Origin: UBA9676 sp036005525
GTDB taxonomy: Bacteria; Actinomycetota; Actinomycetes; Streptosporangiales; Streptosporangiaceae
Direction of reading: 5' to 3'
Assembly (NCBI GenBank): GCA_036005525.1
Contig: DASYQM010000188.1
Location: 23,981-87,980, forward strand
Length of the DNA: 64,000 bases
A program made the position numbers and the translations under genes. Position 1 is the first letter of the stretch. Each line of letters opens with the position of its first letter. A model generated the notes under the pieces. That model did no database searches and was not told where the DNA came from. It worked only from the letters and a program-made list of their open reading frames with translations. Below, piece by piece: positions 48,015-57,503 of the stretch.

Positions 48015-50516
48015 TTGACAAATGGGCTCGCTCTCATGCGAGAACTGCTCACAAGCCTGCCCGCAGCCCTGGCCTTCCTGACCGGGCCCGACCTGGTTAT
48101 CGAATTCGCCAACGATGCCTGCTTCCGCCTGGTGGGCCACCGGAACCTGCTCGGCAGGCCGCTGACCGAGGCGCTGCCGGAACTGGCCGACCAGGAACAA
48201 ATACTCGTCCAGGTCATGAATTCCGGGCAACCAGTCCGCGGCAGCGAGGCGGGAATCCGGTTCGGTCCCGACGAGTACGCCGGACAGCGGTTTGTGGATT
48301 ACGTCTATCAGCCGGTTCGCGACGCCGACGGGGGTGTCGCGGGAATCCTGCTGTACGCCACCGATGTGACCACCCATGTCCGGGACCGGCTTGAACTGGA
48401 GCAGGTGGCAGCCCGGCTCGCCGCCACCGAGGAGCGGCTCCGCGGAGTGTTCGAGACCATGCCGCAGGGCGTCATCCACTACGCCGCGGACGGGACCGTG
48501 CTCGGGGCCAACCCGGCGGCGCGGCAGATCCTGGGGCTTGCGGAGTCCGAGATGACCGCCTGGCCGCTGGCCAGCCTCCGGCGGGCCGTGCACGAGGACG
48601 GCTCGCCGATGCCCATCGACGAGCTGCCGATGCGCAGGGCGCTGCGCACCGGTGAACCGGTCAGCAACGTGATACTCGGGGTGCCGCACGGACAGACGGG
48701 CGAGATCCGCTGGCTGCGGGCCACCGCGGTGCCCGAGGGCCGGGACGATCAGGGCCGGCCGCAGCGGGTCTATACGATGTTCGCCGACCTGACCGAGCAG
48801 CGCCGGGTGGAGGCGGCCCTGCGCGAGGGCACCAGCCTGCTGGGCCGACTGTGGGAAGCGAACGTGCTGGGCGTCGTGGTCGTCGGTGAGCAGCAGGTCT
48901 ACGAGGCCAATGACGCGTTCCTGGACATCATCGGCTACGGCCGGGACGACCTTGAGGCTGGGCGGATCTCCCTGCAGGGGATCACTCCCCCGGAATGGTC
49001 CAAGGGTTACCAGGACGCCCTGGAGCAGCTGCGCCGGGCTGGTGCCTTCCAGCCACTCGAAAAGGAGTATCTGCACCGGGACGGGCACCGCGTGCCGGTC
49101 CTGGTGGGTGCGGCTGTGATCAGCCGCGTTCCGCTGCGCTGGGTCAAGTTCGTCGTGGACCTGACCGCGCGGGAGCGCGCCGAGCGGGAACGCGCCAAAC
49201 GGGAACGCGCCGAGCGGGAACGCGCCGAGCTGGCCACCCGGGAGCGCGCCGCCAAAGCCGAGGCAGACCGGGCTAGGGAACGGCTCACGTTCCTGCTCCG
49301 CGCCGGGGACATGGTGGCCGCCACCAGCGACCGGCACCAGATGCTTGATCACGCCGCGCACTTGGTGGTGCCGGCGCTGGCCGACCATTGCGTGGTGTAC
49401 CAGCCGGCCGCGGACGGCACGTTGCGCGCCACCTCGCTCGCCCACCGCGACCCGGCCCGTGCCCCCGTGCTGGCCGAGTTCCGCCAGCACAACATCCCCC
49501 CGGCGGGCCCGATGTCGGTCCAGGCCGCCTACTCCACCGGGACCAGTCAGCTGCTGCGCGACGCGAAGGCACGGCTGTCGCAGTGGCACGACCTCGCCCC
49601 GGGGCTGGTCGATGTGCTGGCCCGCCTGGAGGCCGACAGCGTCCTGTCCACCCCGCTGCTCGTGGACGAGCGCCCGGTCGGTGTCCTCGCCCTCGCCCGC
49701 GACGCCGACCGGCCCGGCTTCACCAGCACGGACATCGCGGTGATCGAGGAATTCGCGCGGCGCCTCGCCGACGCGCTGGCCACCGCGGACACGTTCGCCC
49801 GCGAGCACACCATCGCGGAGACCCTCCAGCGCTCCGTCCTGCCCGGCACCCTGCCCACGATCAGCCAGCTGGATCTCGCGGTGTGCTACCTGCCCGCCAC
49901 CGAGGGCGCCAACGTCGGGGGTGACTGGTACGACGCCTTCCCGCTGGACGGCGGCCGGGTCGGGCTGGTGATCGGCGACGTGACCGGCCACAGCATCGCC
50001 TCGGCGTCGATCATGGGCCAGGTCCGCAGCATGCTCCGGGCGTACGCGATCGACTACCCGCACCCCGGCGAGGTCCTGGAGCGAACCAACACCGCCCTGG
50101 TCCGGCTGCTGCCGGAGGCGCTTGCCACCGCCGTCTACACGGTGCTCGATCCCGCCACCGGCGAGCTGAGCTACGCCAACGCCGGCCACCTGTCCCCGCT
50201 CATCGCCACCGGCAGCGGCCAGGTCGGCTACCTCGACAGGGCGGCCGGCAGCATGCTCGGCGCCAGCCCCGATGCCACCTTCACCGTCGGCCGCCGGCGG
50301 CTGTCCGTCGGCAGCGTGCTGCTGAACTACACCGACGGCCTCATCGAGAACGGCCGCCGCGATCTCACCGACGGCCAGCGTGCGCTGGCCCGCGTCATGC
50401 GGCGATCGGCCGGCCTCACCGCGGAGCTGACCTGCGCCGCCGTGCGGGACTCCCTGCTCGGCACGGACCTGCGGGAGGACGACGTGTGCCTGCTCGCGGT
50501 CCGGCGCCAGCGCTGA
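48015..50516 (+). CDS. PAS-PAS-PAS-GAF sensor PP2C (SpoIIE/RsbU) phosphatase
   Basis: 833-residue soluble multi-sensor serine phosphatase. Three PAS regions (about residues 8-115, 140-265, 275-385), a charged coiled coil rich in ER repeats (about 385-425), a GAF domain (about 430-590), then a SpoIIE PP2C domain with GGDWYDAFPL, VIGDVTGHS and YTDGLIE. It would dephosphorylate an anti-anti-sigma factor and so set a sigma-factor switch; no such partner is nearby. TTG at 48015 is taken as start because GGGAGA is 4 nt before it; the ATG at 48036 has none. Confidence 0.9.
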   Translation: MTNGLALMRELLTSLPAALAFLTGPDLVIEFANDACFRLVGHRNLLGRPLTEALPELADQEQILVQVMNSGQPVRGSEAGIRFGPDEYAGQRFVDYVYQPVRDADGGVAGILLYATDVTTHVRDRLELEQVAARLAATEERLRGVFETMPQGVIHYAADGTVLGANPAARQILGLAESEMTAWPLASLRRAVHEDGSPMPIDELPMRRALRTGEPVSNVILGVPHGQTGEIRWLRATAVPEGRDDQGRPQRVYTMFADLTEQRRVEAALREGTSLLGRLWEANVLGVVVVGEQQVYEANDAFLDIIGYGRDDLEAGRISLQGITPPEWSKGYQDALEQLRRAGAFQPLEKEYLHRDGHRVPVLVGAAVISRVPLRWVKFVVDLTARERAERERAKRERAERERAELATRERAAKAEADRARERLTFLLRAGDMVAATSDRHQMLDHAAHLVVPALADHCVVYQPAADGTLRATSLAHRDPARAPVLAEFRQHNIPPAGPMSVQAAYSTGTSQLLRDAKARLSQWHDLAPGLVDVLARLEADSVLSTPLLVDERPVGVLALARDADRPGFTSTDIAVIEEFARRLADALATADTFAREHTIAETLQRSVLPGTLPTISQLDLAVCYLPATEGANVGGDWYDAFPLDGGRVGLVIGDVTGHSIASASIMGQVRSMLRAYAIDYPHPGEVLERTNTALVRLLPEALATAVYTVLDPATGELSYANAGHLSPLIATGSGQVGYLDRAAGSMLGASPDATFTVGRRRLSVGSVLLNYTDGLIENGRRDLTDGQRALARVMRRSAGLTAELTCAAVRDSLLGTDLREDDVCLLAVRRQR

Positions 50517-50554
50517 CGGCCCGGATTGTCGGCGGCAGGAGGCAGGATGGGGGT

Positions 50555-53500
50555 ATGCCCGCCCGCCGGACCACACCCCGGGACGCACCCGCCGCGCCGG
50601 GAGACGTGAGCGTGCCCGCGAGCAACGGCGCGCCGGGCCGGACCGACCCGCTGAGCAGCTTCAGCGCGCTCACCCGCGACTGGTTCACCGGGGCGTTCAG
50701 CGCACCGACCGAGGCGCAGGCCCAGGCCTGGGCGGCGATCGCGAGCGGCGACAACACGCTGGTGGTCGCGCCGACAGGCTCGGGCAAGACGCTGGCCGCC
50801 TTCCTGTGGGCACTGGACCGGCTGGCCGCCGACCCGGTTCCCCCGGACCCGAAGCTGCGCTGCCGCGTGCTCTACATCTCACCGCTGAAGGCGCTGGCGG
50901 TGGACATCGAGCGGAACCTGCGCGCACCGCTGACCGGGATCCGCCAGGTGGCGCAGCGGCGTGGCCTGCCCGAACCCGACATCGCCGTGGCGGTCCGCAC
51001 CGGCGACACGGCGGCCGACGAGCGCCGGCGCCTGGCCAGCAAGCCGCCGGACATCCTCATCACCACGCCGGAGTCGCTGTTCCTCATCCTGACCTCCAGG
51101 GCCCGTGACGCCCTGCGCGGGGTGGACACCGTGATCGTGGACGAGGTGCATGCGCTGGCGGGCAACAAGCGGGGCGCTCATCTGGCGCTCTCGCTGGAGC
51201 GCCTCGAGGCGCTGCGGGCCGCCCCGGAAGGCTCCGGGGCCGCCGGTGCGGGGAGTTCCGCAGGGTCACCGCCGGCGGCCGACGGCGCGGCGGGCTCCGA
51301 GGGGCCGCCCTCCCTGGGCGGCGCCGCTCAGCGGATCGGGCTGTCGGCGACGGTCCGGCCGGCCGAGGAGGTAGCCGCGTTCCTGGGCGGGTCCCGGCCG
51401 GTCACGATCGCCGCGCCGCCGAGCAGCAAGCAGATCGAGGTCAAGATCGTGGTACCGGTCGAGGACATGTCCGACCTCGACGCGCCCGCGGCGGTCACGC
51501 CGGCCGGCGGGCTGGACAGCGTGCCGAGCGTCCTCGTCGGCCCGCAGGGACCGGACGGCTCCGCCCCGGTCGCCCCGGCGCCCGCCGCCCAGCGCTCGAT
51601 CTGGCCGCACGTGGAGGAGCGGGTGCTCGACCTGATCGAGCAGCACCGGTCCACGATCGTCTTCGCCAACTCCCGCCGCCTTGCCGAACGGCTCTGCGGC
51701 CGGCTCAACGAGCTCGCTGCGGAGCGGGCGGCCGGTGACGGCGACGAGCCGGTGACAGCCCCGGTGACCGCTCCCGCCCCGCCGGCCCAGATCATGGCGT
51801 CGGGCACCTCGGCCGGTGCGCCCGCCGAGGTCGCACGCGCCCACCACGGCTCGGTCTCCCGGGAGGAGCGAGTCCAGATCGAGGAGGCGCTGAAGGCGGG
51901 CCGGCTGCCGGCCGTGGTCGCCACCTCCAGCCTGGAGCTGGGCATCGACATGGGCGCCGTGGACCTGGTCATCCAGGTCGAGTCCCCACCGTCGGTGGCG
52001 AGCGGGCTGCAGCGCACCGGGCGGGCCGGTCACCACGTGGGCGACGTGTCCCGCAGCGTGTTCTTCCCGAAGTACCAGGGCGACCTGGTGCAATCGGCCG
52101 TGGTGGCCCAGCGGATGCGGGACGGGGCGATCGAGGAGCTGGGCATCCCGCGCAACCCGCTCGACGTGCTCGCCCAGCAGGTCATCGCCATGGTCGCGAT
52201 GGACGACTGGGAGGTCGGCGCGCTGGAGCAGGTGGTCCGCAGGGCAGCGCCGTTCAGCGGCCTCACGAGGCCGGTGCTGGAGGCCGTCCTCGACATGCTG
52301 GCCGGCCGCTACCCCAGTGAGGAGTTCGCCGAACTGCGGCCCCGCCTGGTCTGGGACCGCACCACGGACACCCTGCACGGCCGGCCCGGCGCCCAGCGGC
52401 TCGCCGTCACCAGCGGCGGCACGATCCCTGACCGCGGCCTGTTCGGCGTGTTCCTGGCCGGGGCGCAGCGGCAGGGCCGCAACTCCCACCGCGTCGGCGA
52501 GCTCGACGAGGAGATGGTGTACGAGTCGCGGGTCGGTGACGTGTTCGTGCTCGGCGCCACCTCGTGGCGGATCGAGGACATCACCGCCGACCAGGTCCTC
52601 GTCTCCCCTGCCCCGGGCCAGCCCGGCAGGCTGCCGTTCTGGCACGGCGACGCGGCCGGGCGGCCGGCCGAGCTGGGCCGTGCGCTCGGCGCGTTCTGCC
52701 GCGAACTCGGCGCGGCCGGGGAGCAGGCGGCCACCTCAACGCTGCGCAGCGCCGGCCTTGACGAGCTGGCGGCCGCGAACCTGATGCGTTACCTCGCGTC
52801 CCAGCGGGAAGCCACCGGCTACCTACCCGATGACCGGACGCTGGTGATGGAGCGATTCCGGGACGAACTCGGGGACTGGCGGCTGGTCCTGCACAGCCCG
52901 TACGGCGCGCGGGTGCATGCACCGTGGGCGCTGGCGATCGCGGCCCGGCTGCGCGAGCGCTATCAGGACATGGACGTCCAGGCGCTGCATACCGACGACG
53001 GGATCGTGATACGCGTGCCCGACAGCGACGAGCCGCCGCCGGCAGGCATCGCCGAGTTCGACGCGGACGAGGTGGAGCCGCTGGTCACCGCCGAGCTGGG
53101 CGGTTCGGCGCTGTTCGCGTCACGGTTCCGCGAATGCGCCGCCCGGGCCCTGCTGTTGCCGCGCCGCCGGCCGGGGCGGCGTTCCCCGCTCTGGCAGCAG
53201 CGGCAGCGATCCGCGCAGCTGCTCGCGGTCGCGGCCAAGTACGGCACCTTCCCGATCGTGCTGGAAACCGTCCGGGAGTGCGTGCAGGACGTGTTCGACG
53301 TCCCGGCGCTGGCCGGCCTCATGCGTGATCTGGCCAGCCGCAAGATCCGCCTGGTGGAGGTCGAGACCCCGGCACCGTCGCCGTTCGGCCGGTCGCTGCT
53401 GTTCCGGTACGTCGGTGCTTTCATGTACGAGGGCGACTCGCCGCTGGCCGAGCGCCGTGCCCAGGCGCTCGCTCTCGACTCGTCGCTGCTCGCTGAGCTG

Positions 53501-55666
53501 CTCGGCCAGGCGGATCTGCGGGAACTGCTCGATCCCGGGGTGGTCGAGCAGACCGAGGCGGAGCTCCAGCGGCTGGCGCCTGGCCGTGCCTGCCGTGACC
53601 TGGAAGGGCTCGCGGACCTGCTGCGCGCCATCGGGCCGCTGTCGGCGGCCGAGGTCGCGGACCGGTGCACCGAGCCGGCGGCGGCGCCCGGCTGGCTGGC
53701 CGAGCTGGCGGCGCAGCGCCGGGCCATCGAGGTACGGATCAGCGGCGAGGCGCGCTGGGCAGCCGTCGAGGACGCCGGGCGGCTGCGGGATGCGCTCGGC
53801 GTGCCGCCGCCGCTCGGCGTGCCGGCTGCGTTCACCGAGCCGGTGCCGGATCCGCTGGAAGACCTGGTGGCCAGGTATGCGCGCTGCCACGGGCCGTTCA
53901 CCACGGCAGACGTGGCGCGCCGCTACGGCCTGGGGCCCGGGGTGGTGGCCGGCGCGCTGCGGCGGCTGGCGGCGCAGGGCCGGGTTGGCGAGGGTGAGTT
54001 CCTGCCCGGCGGCCGGGGAACGGAATGGTGTGACTCCGAGGTGCTGCGGCTGTTGCGACGCCGCTGCCTGGCCAGGCTTCGCAAAGAGGCCGAACCCGTC
54101 CCGCCGGAGGTGCTCGGCGCGTTCCTGCCCGCCTGGCAGAACGCGGGCCAGCCGGCCACCGTCCGCGGCGCGCCGGGGCCTGGCCGGGGCTGGCGGGTGG
54201 CGAGAGCGGATGCGGTGTACGAGGCGATCGGGCAACTGGCCGGGGCGCCGGTGCCGGCCTCCGCGCTGGAGAAGCTGGTGCTGCCCGGCCGGGTGCCCGG
54301 CTACCAGGGCGCACTGCTGGACGAGCTGACCGTCGCCGGGGAGGTCGTCTGGGCGGGCGCGGGCGGGCTGCCGGGCGGTGACGGCTGGCTCGTGCTGGCG
54401 CCGGCCCACACCGCCCCGCTGCTGCTGCCCGCGCCGTCGGAGATCACCATGACGCCATTGCACGAGGCGGTGCTGACCGTCCTGGACGGCGGCGGCGGGA
54501 TGTTCTTCCGCATGCTAGCCGACCGGGCCGCCGCACTGCTGCCCGAGGCAGAGCGGCGTGGCCTGACCGACACGGCGGTGGCGGCGGCGATCTGGGACCT
54601 GGTGTGGGCGGGACGGCTGACGAACGACACCCTGGCGCCGCTGCGCACGGTCCTGGGCACGGGGCGGCCGGTGGCGGATACCGGTCGGCCGGCCGGGCGC
54701 CCCGGCGGCGCGGTCAGCGGGCCGGGCCTCGTCGGGCTGGGACGGCCGAACGGGCTGGGACGGCCGAACGGGCACGGCGGGCCCGGTGGGCCGGACGGGC
54801 TCAGCAACCCCGGCTGGCTGCCGCTTCCCGGCCGCCCGGGCCGGTTCGGGACGCGCCGGCCGGGCTCGGGTCGCCCGGCGACGGCCAGCCGCACCGGGCC
54901 GCCCACCGTGACCGGCCGCTGGTCGCTGCTGCCCGGCGCCGACCCCGACCCGACCAGGCGGCTGCACGCAGTCGCCCGGACACTGCTGGAACGGCACGGC
55001 ATCCTGACCAGGGGCGCGGTCGCCGCCGAACGGGCGCCCGGTGGGTTCGGTGCCCTCTACCCGGTGCTACGTGCGATGGAGGAGGCGGGCCACTGCCGTC
55101 GCGGCTACTTCGTGGAGGGCCTGGGAGGCGCCCAGTTCGCGCTGCCCGGCGCGGTGGACCGGATGCGGGCGATGGCGGCGGAGACGGCGGCCCCGGTTCA
55201 GCCCGAGCCACCTCAGTACCCGGGGAAGCCGCCCGCGTGGGCCCCCCCGCCCGCGGAGGCGGGCCGCAGAGAGGAGAGAGACGCTCCTGGCCCGCCGGTG
55301 ACCGTGCTGGCTGCCGCCGACCCGGCCAATCCCTTCGGCGCGGCGCTGCCGTGGCCTGCCCGGCCCGGGGAGGTGCCCGGTGGGCACCGGCCCGGCCGCA
55401 AGGCTGGCGCCCTGGTGGTGCTGTCCGGCGGGCAGCTGATCCTGTACGTGGAGCGCGGCGGCAAGACGCTGCTGTCGTGGGCGAGCGACCCGGCGGTGCT
55501 GGTCCCGGCCGCGGCCGGCCTCGCGGAGGCGGTGCGCGGCGGGGCGCTTGGCCGCCTCACCGTCGAGCGGGCCGACGGCGCGGGGGTGTACGAGTCACCG
55601 CTGGCCCAGGCCCTGGCCGACGCCGGGTTCCGTCCCACTCCGCGCGGCCTGCGCCTGCGCCGCTAG
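50555..55666 (+). CDS. lhr: Large ATP-dependent helicase Lhr
   Basis: 1703-residue superfamily 2 helicase. Walker A APTGSGKT (about residues 72-79), DEVH box (195-198), motif VI QRTGRAGHHVG (about 485-495), and the long Lhr-CTD with winged-helix and beta-barrel parts. A Gly/Pro/Arg insertion of about 80 residues lies at about 1370-1450. Mycobacterial Lhr unwinds RNA:DNA hybrids and supports mitomycin C repair. ATG 50555 follows GGAGG. It is the longest gene here. Confidence 0.95.
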   Translation: MPARRTTPRDAPAAPGDVSVPASNGAPGRTDPLSSFSALTRDWFTGAFSAPTEAQAQAWAAIASGDNTLVVAPTGSGKTLAAFLWALDRLAADPVPPDPKLRCRVLYISPLKALAVDIERNLRAPLTGIRQVAQRRGLPEPDIAVAVRTGDTAADERRRLASKPPDILITTPESLFLILTSRARDALRGVDTVIVDEVHALAGNKRGAHLALSLERLEALRAAPEGSGAAGAGSSAGSPPAADGAAGSEGPPSLGGAAQRIGLSATVRPAEEVAAFLGGSRPVTIAAPPSSKQIEVKIVVPVEDMSDLDAPAAVTPAGGLDSVPSVLVGPQGPDGSAPVAPAPAAQRSIWPHVEERVLDLIEQHRSTIVFANSRRLAERLCGRLNELAAERAAGDGDEPVTAPVTAPAPPAQIMASGTSAGAPAEVARAHHGSVSREERVQIEEALKAGRLPAVVATSSLELGIDMGAVDLVIQVESPPSVASGLQRTGRAGHHVGDVSRSVFFPKYQGDLVQSAVVAQRMRDGAIEELGIPRNPLDVLAQQVIAMVAMDDWEVGALEQVVRRAAPFSGLTRPVLEAVLDMLAGRYPSEEFAELRPRLVWDRTTDTLHGRPGAQRLAVTSGGTIPDRGLFGVFLAGAQRQGRNSHRVGELDEEMVYESRVGDVFVLGATSWRIEDITADQVLVSPAPGQPGRLPFWHGDAAGRPAELGRALGAFCRELGAAGEQAATSTLRSAGLDELAAANLMRYLASQREATGYLPDDRTLVMERFRDELGDWRLVLHSPYGARVHAPWALAIAARLRERYQDMDVQALHTDDGIVIRVPDSDEPPPAGIAEFDADEVEPLVTAELGGSALFASRFRECAARALLLPRRRPGRRSPLWQQRQRSAQLLAVAAKYGTFPIVLETVRECVQDVFDVPALAGLMRDLASRKIRLVEVETPAPSPFGRSLLFRYVGAFMYEGDSPLAERRAQALALDSSLLAELLGQADLRELLDPGVVEQTEAELQRLAPGRACRDLEGLADLLRAIGPLSAAEVADRCTEPAAAPGWLAELAAQRRAIEVRISGEARWAAVEDAGRLRDALGVPPPLGVPAAFTEPVPDPLEDLVARYARCHGPFTTADVARRYGLGPGVVAGALRRLAAQGRVGEGEFLPGGRGTEWCDSEVLRLLRRRCLARLRKEAEPVPPEVLGAFLPAWQNAGQPATVRGAPGPGRGWRVARADAVYEAIGQLAGAPVPASALEKLVLPGRVPGYQGALLDELTVAGEVVWAGAGGLPGGDGWLVLAPAHTAPLLLPAPSEITMTPLHEAVLTVLDGGGGMFFRMLADRAAALLPEAERRGLTDTAVAAAIWDLVWAGRLTNDTLAPLRTVLGTGRPVADTGRPAGRPGGAVSGPGLVGLGRPNGLGRPNGHGGPGGPDGLSNPGWLPLPGRPGRFGTRRPGSGRPATASRTGPPTVTGRWSLLPGADPDPTRRLHAVARTLLERHGILTRGAVAAERAPGGFGALYPVLRAMEEAGHCRRGYFVEGLGGAQFALPGAVDRMRAMAAETAAPVQPEPPQYPGKPPAWAPPPAEAGRREERDAPGPPVTVLAAADPANPFGAALPWPARPGEVPGGHRPGRKAGALVVLSGGQLILYVERGGKTLLSWASDPAVLVPAAAGLAEAVRGGALGRLTVERADGAGVYESPLAQALADAGFRPTPRGLRLRR

Positions 55667-55806
55667 GGCTCCCAATGCATCAGCGTTTCAGCCTTCTGCC
55701 GCCATGAGGGCAGGAACGTGAACTGGTAGGCGGTCAGCATCCGGGTGCGCCGGGCACGGTGCCAGCTAGCGCACGGCTTGTCGTAGCGCTCATCACCGGC
55801 TCGCAC
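55663..55806 (-). CDS. Small unidentified open frame, 47 codons
   Basis: Not recognised. Runs from GTG 55806 to the stop shared with the lhr end (CTAG palindrome). It reads VRAGDERYDKPCASWHRARR, then TRMLTAYQFTFLPSWRQKAE, then TLMHWEP: balanced composition, four Trp, about 80% G/C in third positions, unlike the low-complexity shadows elsewhere. A -10-like CATTAT lies 5 nt before the GTG, shared with the opposite Rrf2 promoter. It may be a small protein or the tail of a lost gene. Confidence 0.25.
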   Translation of the reverse strand: MRAGDERYDKPCASWHRARRTRMLTAYQFTFLPSWRQKAETLMHWEP

Positions 55807-55823
55807 CAGGCATAATGCTTGAC

Positions 55824-56285
55824 ATGCGACTGTCCGCCCGCGCCGACTACGCGCTACGCGCCGCGATCGAGCTTGCGGCGACCGAGCGCAATCACATCAC
55901 CGCCGAGCAGCTGGCACGGGCACAGCGCATTCCGGCCAAGTTTCTCGAGGCAATCCTCACCCAGTTGCGCCGGGCCGACCTGGTGCGCAGCCAGCGCGGC
56001 CCGGAAGGCGGGTTCTGGCTGGCCCGGCCGGCGGCCGATATCTCGCTTGCCGACATCATCAGGGCCATTGACGGGCCGCTGGTGGGCGTGCGCGGCGAGC
56101 GGCCGGAGAAGGTGGGCTACAGCGGCGCCGCGGAACCTCTTCAGACCGTGTGGATCGCTTTGCGCGCCAACGAGCGCGCGATCCTGGAAGAGGTGACGCT
56201 GGAAGACATCGTTACGCGCAATCTTCCGGTGCGGGTCCGGGAACTCGCCGAGGACCCGCGGGCATGGGCGAGCGGGCCTGCCTGA
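55824..56285 (+). CDS. Rrf2 family transcriptional regulator without cysteines
   Basis: 153-residue Rrf2 regulator. Winged helix: RLSARADYALRAAIELA, HITAEQLARAQRIPAKFLEAIL, GFWLARPAADISLADIIRAI. It has no cysteine, so it cannot bind an Fe-S cluster like IscR or NsrR; a ligand-sensing or redox-independent role is likely. The ATG at 55824 is preferred to 55815, because CATAAT at 55811-55816 would be a -10 box for a leaderless message. Ends back to back with clgR (stop codons adjacent). Confidence 0.9.
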   Translation: MRLSARADYALRAAIELAATERNHITAEQLARAQRIPAKFLEAILTQLRRADLVRSQRGPEGGFWLARPAADISLADIIRAIDGPLVGVRGERPEKVGYSGAAEPLQTVWIALRANERAILEEVTLEDIVTRNLPVRVRELAEDPRAWASGPA

Positions 56286-56804
56286 TCAGACAGGAACCAT
56301 GTCCGTGACGTCGCGGATCCGGCGGGCCACCTCGTCGTCGAACGCCGCGGTCTGGCCGGGCGGCAGCTTCACGGGGCCGAGGACCGCGCCGGGCCTGGCG
56401 CCAAGTTCGCGGCCCGCGGCCAGCCGGACCTCCGGCCGCCCGGTGCCCGTGAACGCCCGCGGCGTATCCGGCGAGGGCGAGGTGCCGATCCCGGCGGCGG
56501 GACGGCCGACAGCAGCCGGCGCCTCCAGCACCGGCTCTCTGGCCCCGGCGAGCACCGGCTCGCTCTGCAGTTCCGCGAGCGCGAAGTTGTCCGACACTTC
56601 CCGGAATACCTGCGAAAGCGGAGTCCCAAGGGCTGAGCAGATCGCCGCCAGCAGTTCCGAGGACGCTTCCTTCTGGCCGCGCTCAACCTCGGACAGGTAT
56701 CCCAGCGACACCCGGGCGGCAGCGGAAACCTCGCGGAGGGTGCGACCCTGCCGCAGGCGCAGCCGCCGCAGCGCGTCACCAAGCAAGTGACGAAGCAGGA
56801 CCAT
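56286..56804 (-). CDS. clgR: Clp gene regulator ClgR (XRE HTH)
   Basis: 172-residue activator of clpP and related protease genes. HTH at about residues 12-68 with GRTLREVSAAARVSLGYLSEVERGQKE and ELLAAICSALGTPLSQVF. Position downstream of pgsA-cinA matches the actinobacterial clgR locus. C-terminal half is Ala/Pro/Gly-rich and divergent, so regulation by proteolysis at the C-terminus cannot be checked. ATG 56804 with GGGAAGGGAG upstream. Confidence 0.9.
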   Translation of the reverse strand: MVLLRHLLGDALRRLRLRQGRTLREVSAAARVSLGYLSEVERGQKEASSELLAAICSALGTPLSQVFREVSDNFALAELQSEPVLAGAREPVLEAPAAVGRPAAGIGTSPSPDTPRAFTGTGRPEVRLAAGRELGARPGAVLGPVKLPPGQTAAFDDEVARRIRDVTDMVPV

Positions 56805-56819
56805 GGTCGCGCTCCCTTC

Positions 56820-56847
56820 CCGAGGTCAGTCTTGCCGAGGTCAGTCT
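56820..56847. repeat. 13-bp direct repeat in the clgR leader
   Basis: CCGAGGTCAGTCT at 56820-56832 and 56835-56847, period 15, just 16 bp upstream of the clgR start. Could be a paired regulator site or slippage product. Confidence 0.7.
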
Positions 56848-56927
56848 CACACAACCACGGTACCTGCCTTCACCGACAGTACGGGAGAGCGCATGCATCC
56901 GTGTTCGCTGTTGACGTAACGCTGTAA

Positions 56928-57503
56928 TCACGGGCTTTCTTCCCAGAGCACACTCCACATCAGCCGCAGCGACCGCTCCACCGTGTCGCGCCGGATCTCG
57001 TCCCTGCTGCCGGAAAGAGCCAGCGTCTGGACCACCGTGCCGCCGGCGGCGCTCACCGCGATGTGGACGGTGCCGGGCGGTTTGCCGTCTGCCGCGTCGG
57101 GCCCGGCCACCCCGGTGGTCGCCGCCCCGATCGCGGCTCCCAGCCGTTCCCGCACCCCCGCTGCCATCGCGCCCGCCACGTCGGGATCAACCGCGCCACG
57201 CTCCTCCAGCAGGGCGGCCGACACGCCCAGCAGCGCCGCCTTCACGTCCGTGGCGTAGGCGATCACCCCGCCACGGAAGACCGCCGACGCCCCGGGAACA
57301 GTGGTAATCGCGGCGCCAAGCAGGCCGCCGGTGAGCGACTCGGCGACGGCGACGGTCTGCCTCCGCCGCGTGAGCAGGCCGACGAGCTGCGCCGCCAGGC
57401 CCGCGCCGGCCAATCCCACGCCGTCCAATTCGGCGCCGGTCAGTCCCGTGGAGCCCGATTCCGTGGTAGCAGGGCCCGGGCTCAACGGCCGGGCGCCGCT
57501 CAC
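56928..57503 (-). CDS. CinA C-terminal-type nicotinamide-nucleotide amidohydrolase (PncC)
   Basis: 191-residue stand-alone CinA C-terminal domain, which deamidates NMN. Typical motifs: AVAESLTGGLLGAAIT, VPGASAVFRGGVIAYATDVKAALLGV and ATTGVAGPDAADGKPPGTVHIAV. N-terminal 35 residues are unconserved. Stop-start overlap of 4 nt with pgsA; located in pgsA-cinA-clgR. Confidence 0.93.
   Translation of the reverse strand: MSGARPLSPGPATTESGSTGLTGAELDGVGLAGAGLAAQLVGLLTRRRQTVAVAESLTGGLLGAAITTVPGASAVFRGGVIAYATDVKAALLGVSAALLEERGAVDPDVAGAMAAGVRERLGAAIGAATTGVAGPDAADGKPPGTVHIAVSAAGGTVVQTLALSGSRDEIRRDTVERSLRLMWSVLWEESP

Noticed and set aside
47901..50588. 895-codon minus-strand frame opposite the PAS/GAF/PP2C gene
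   Set aside because: Antisense shadow; His/Gln/Gly-rich and domain-free.
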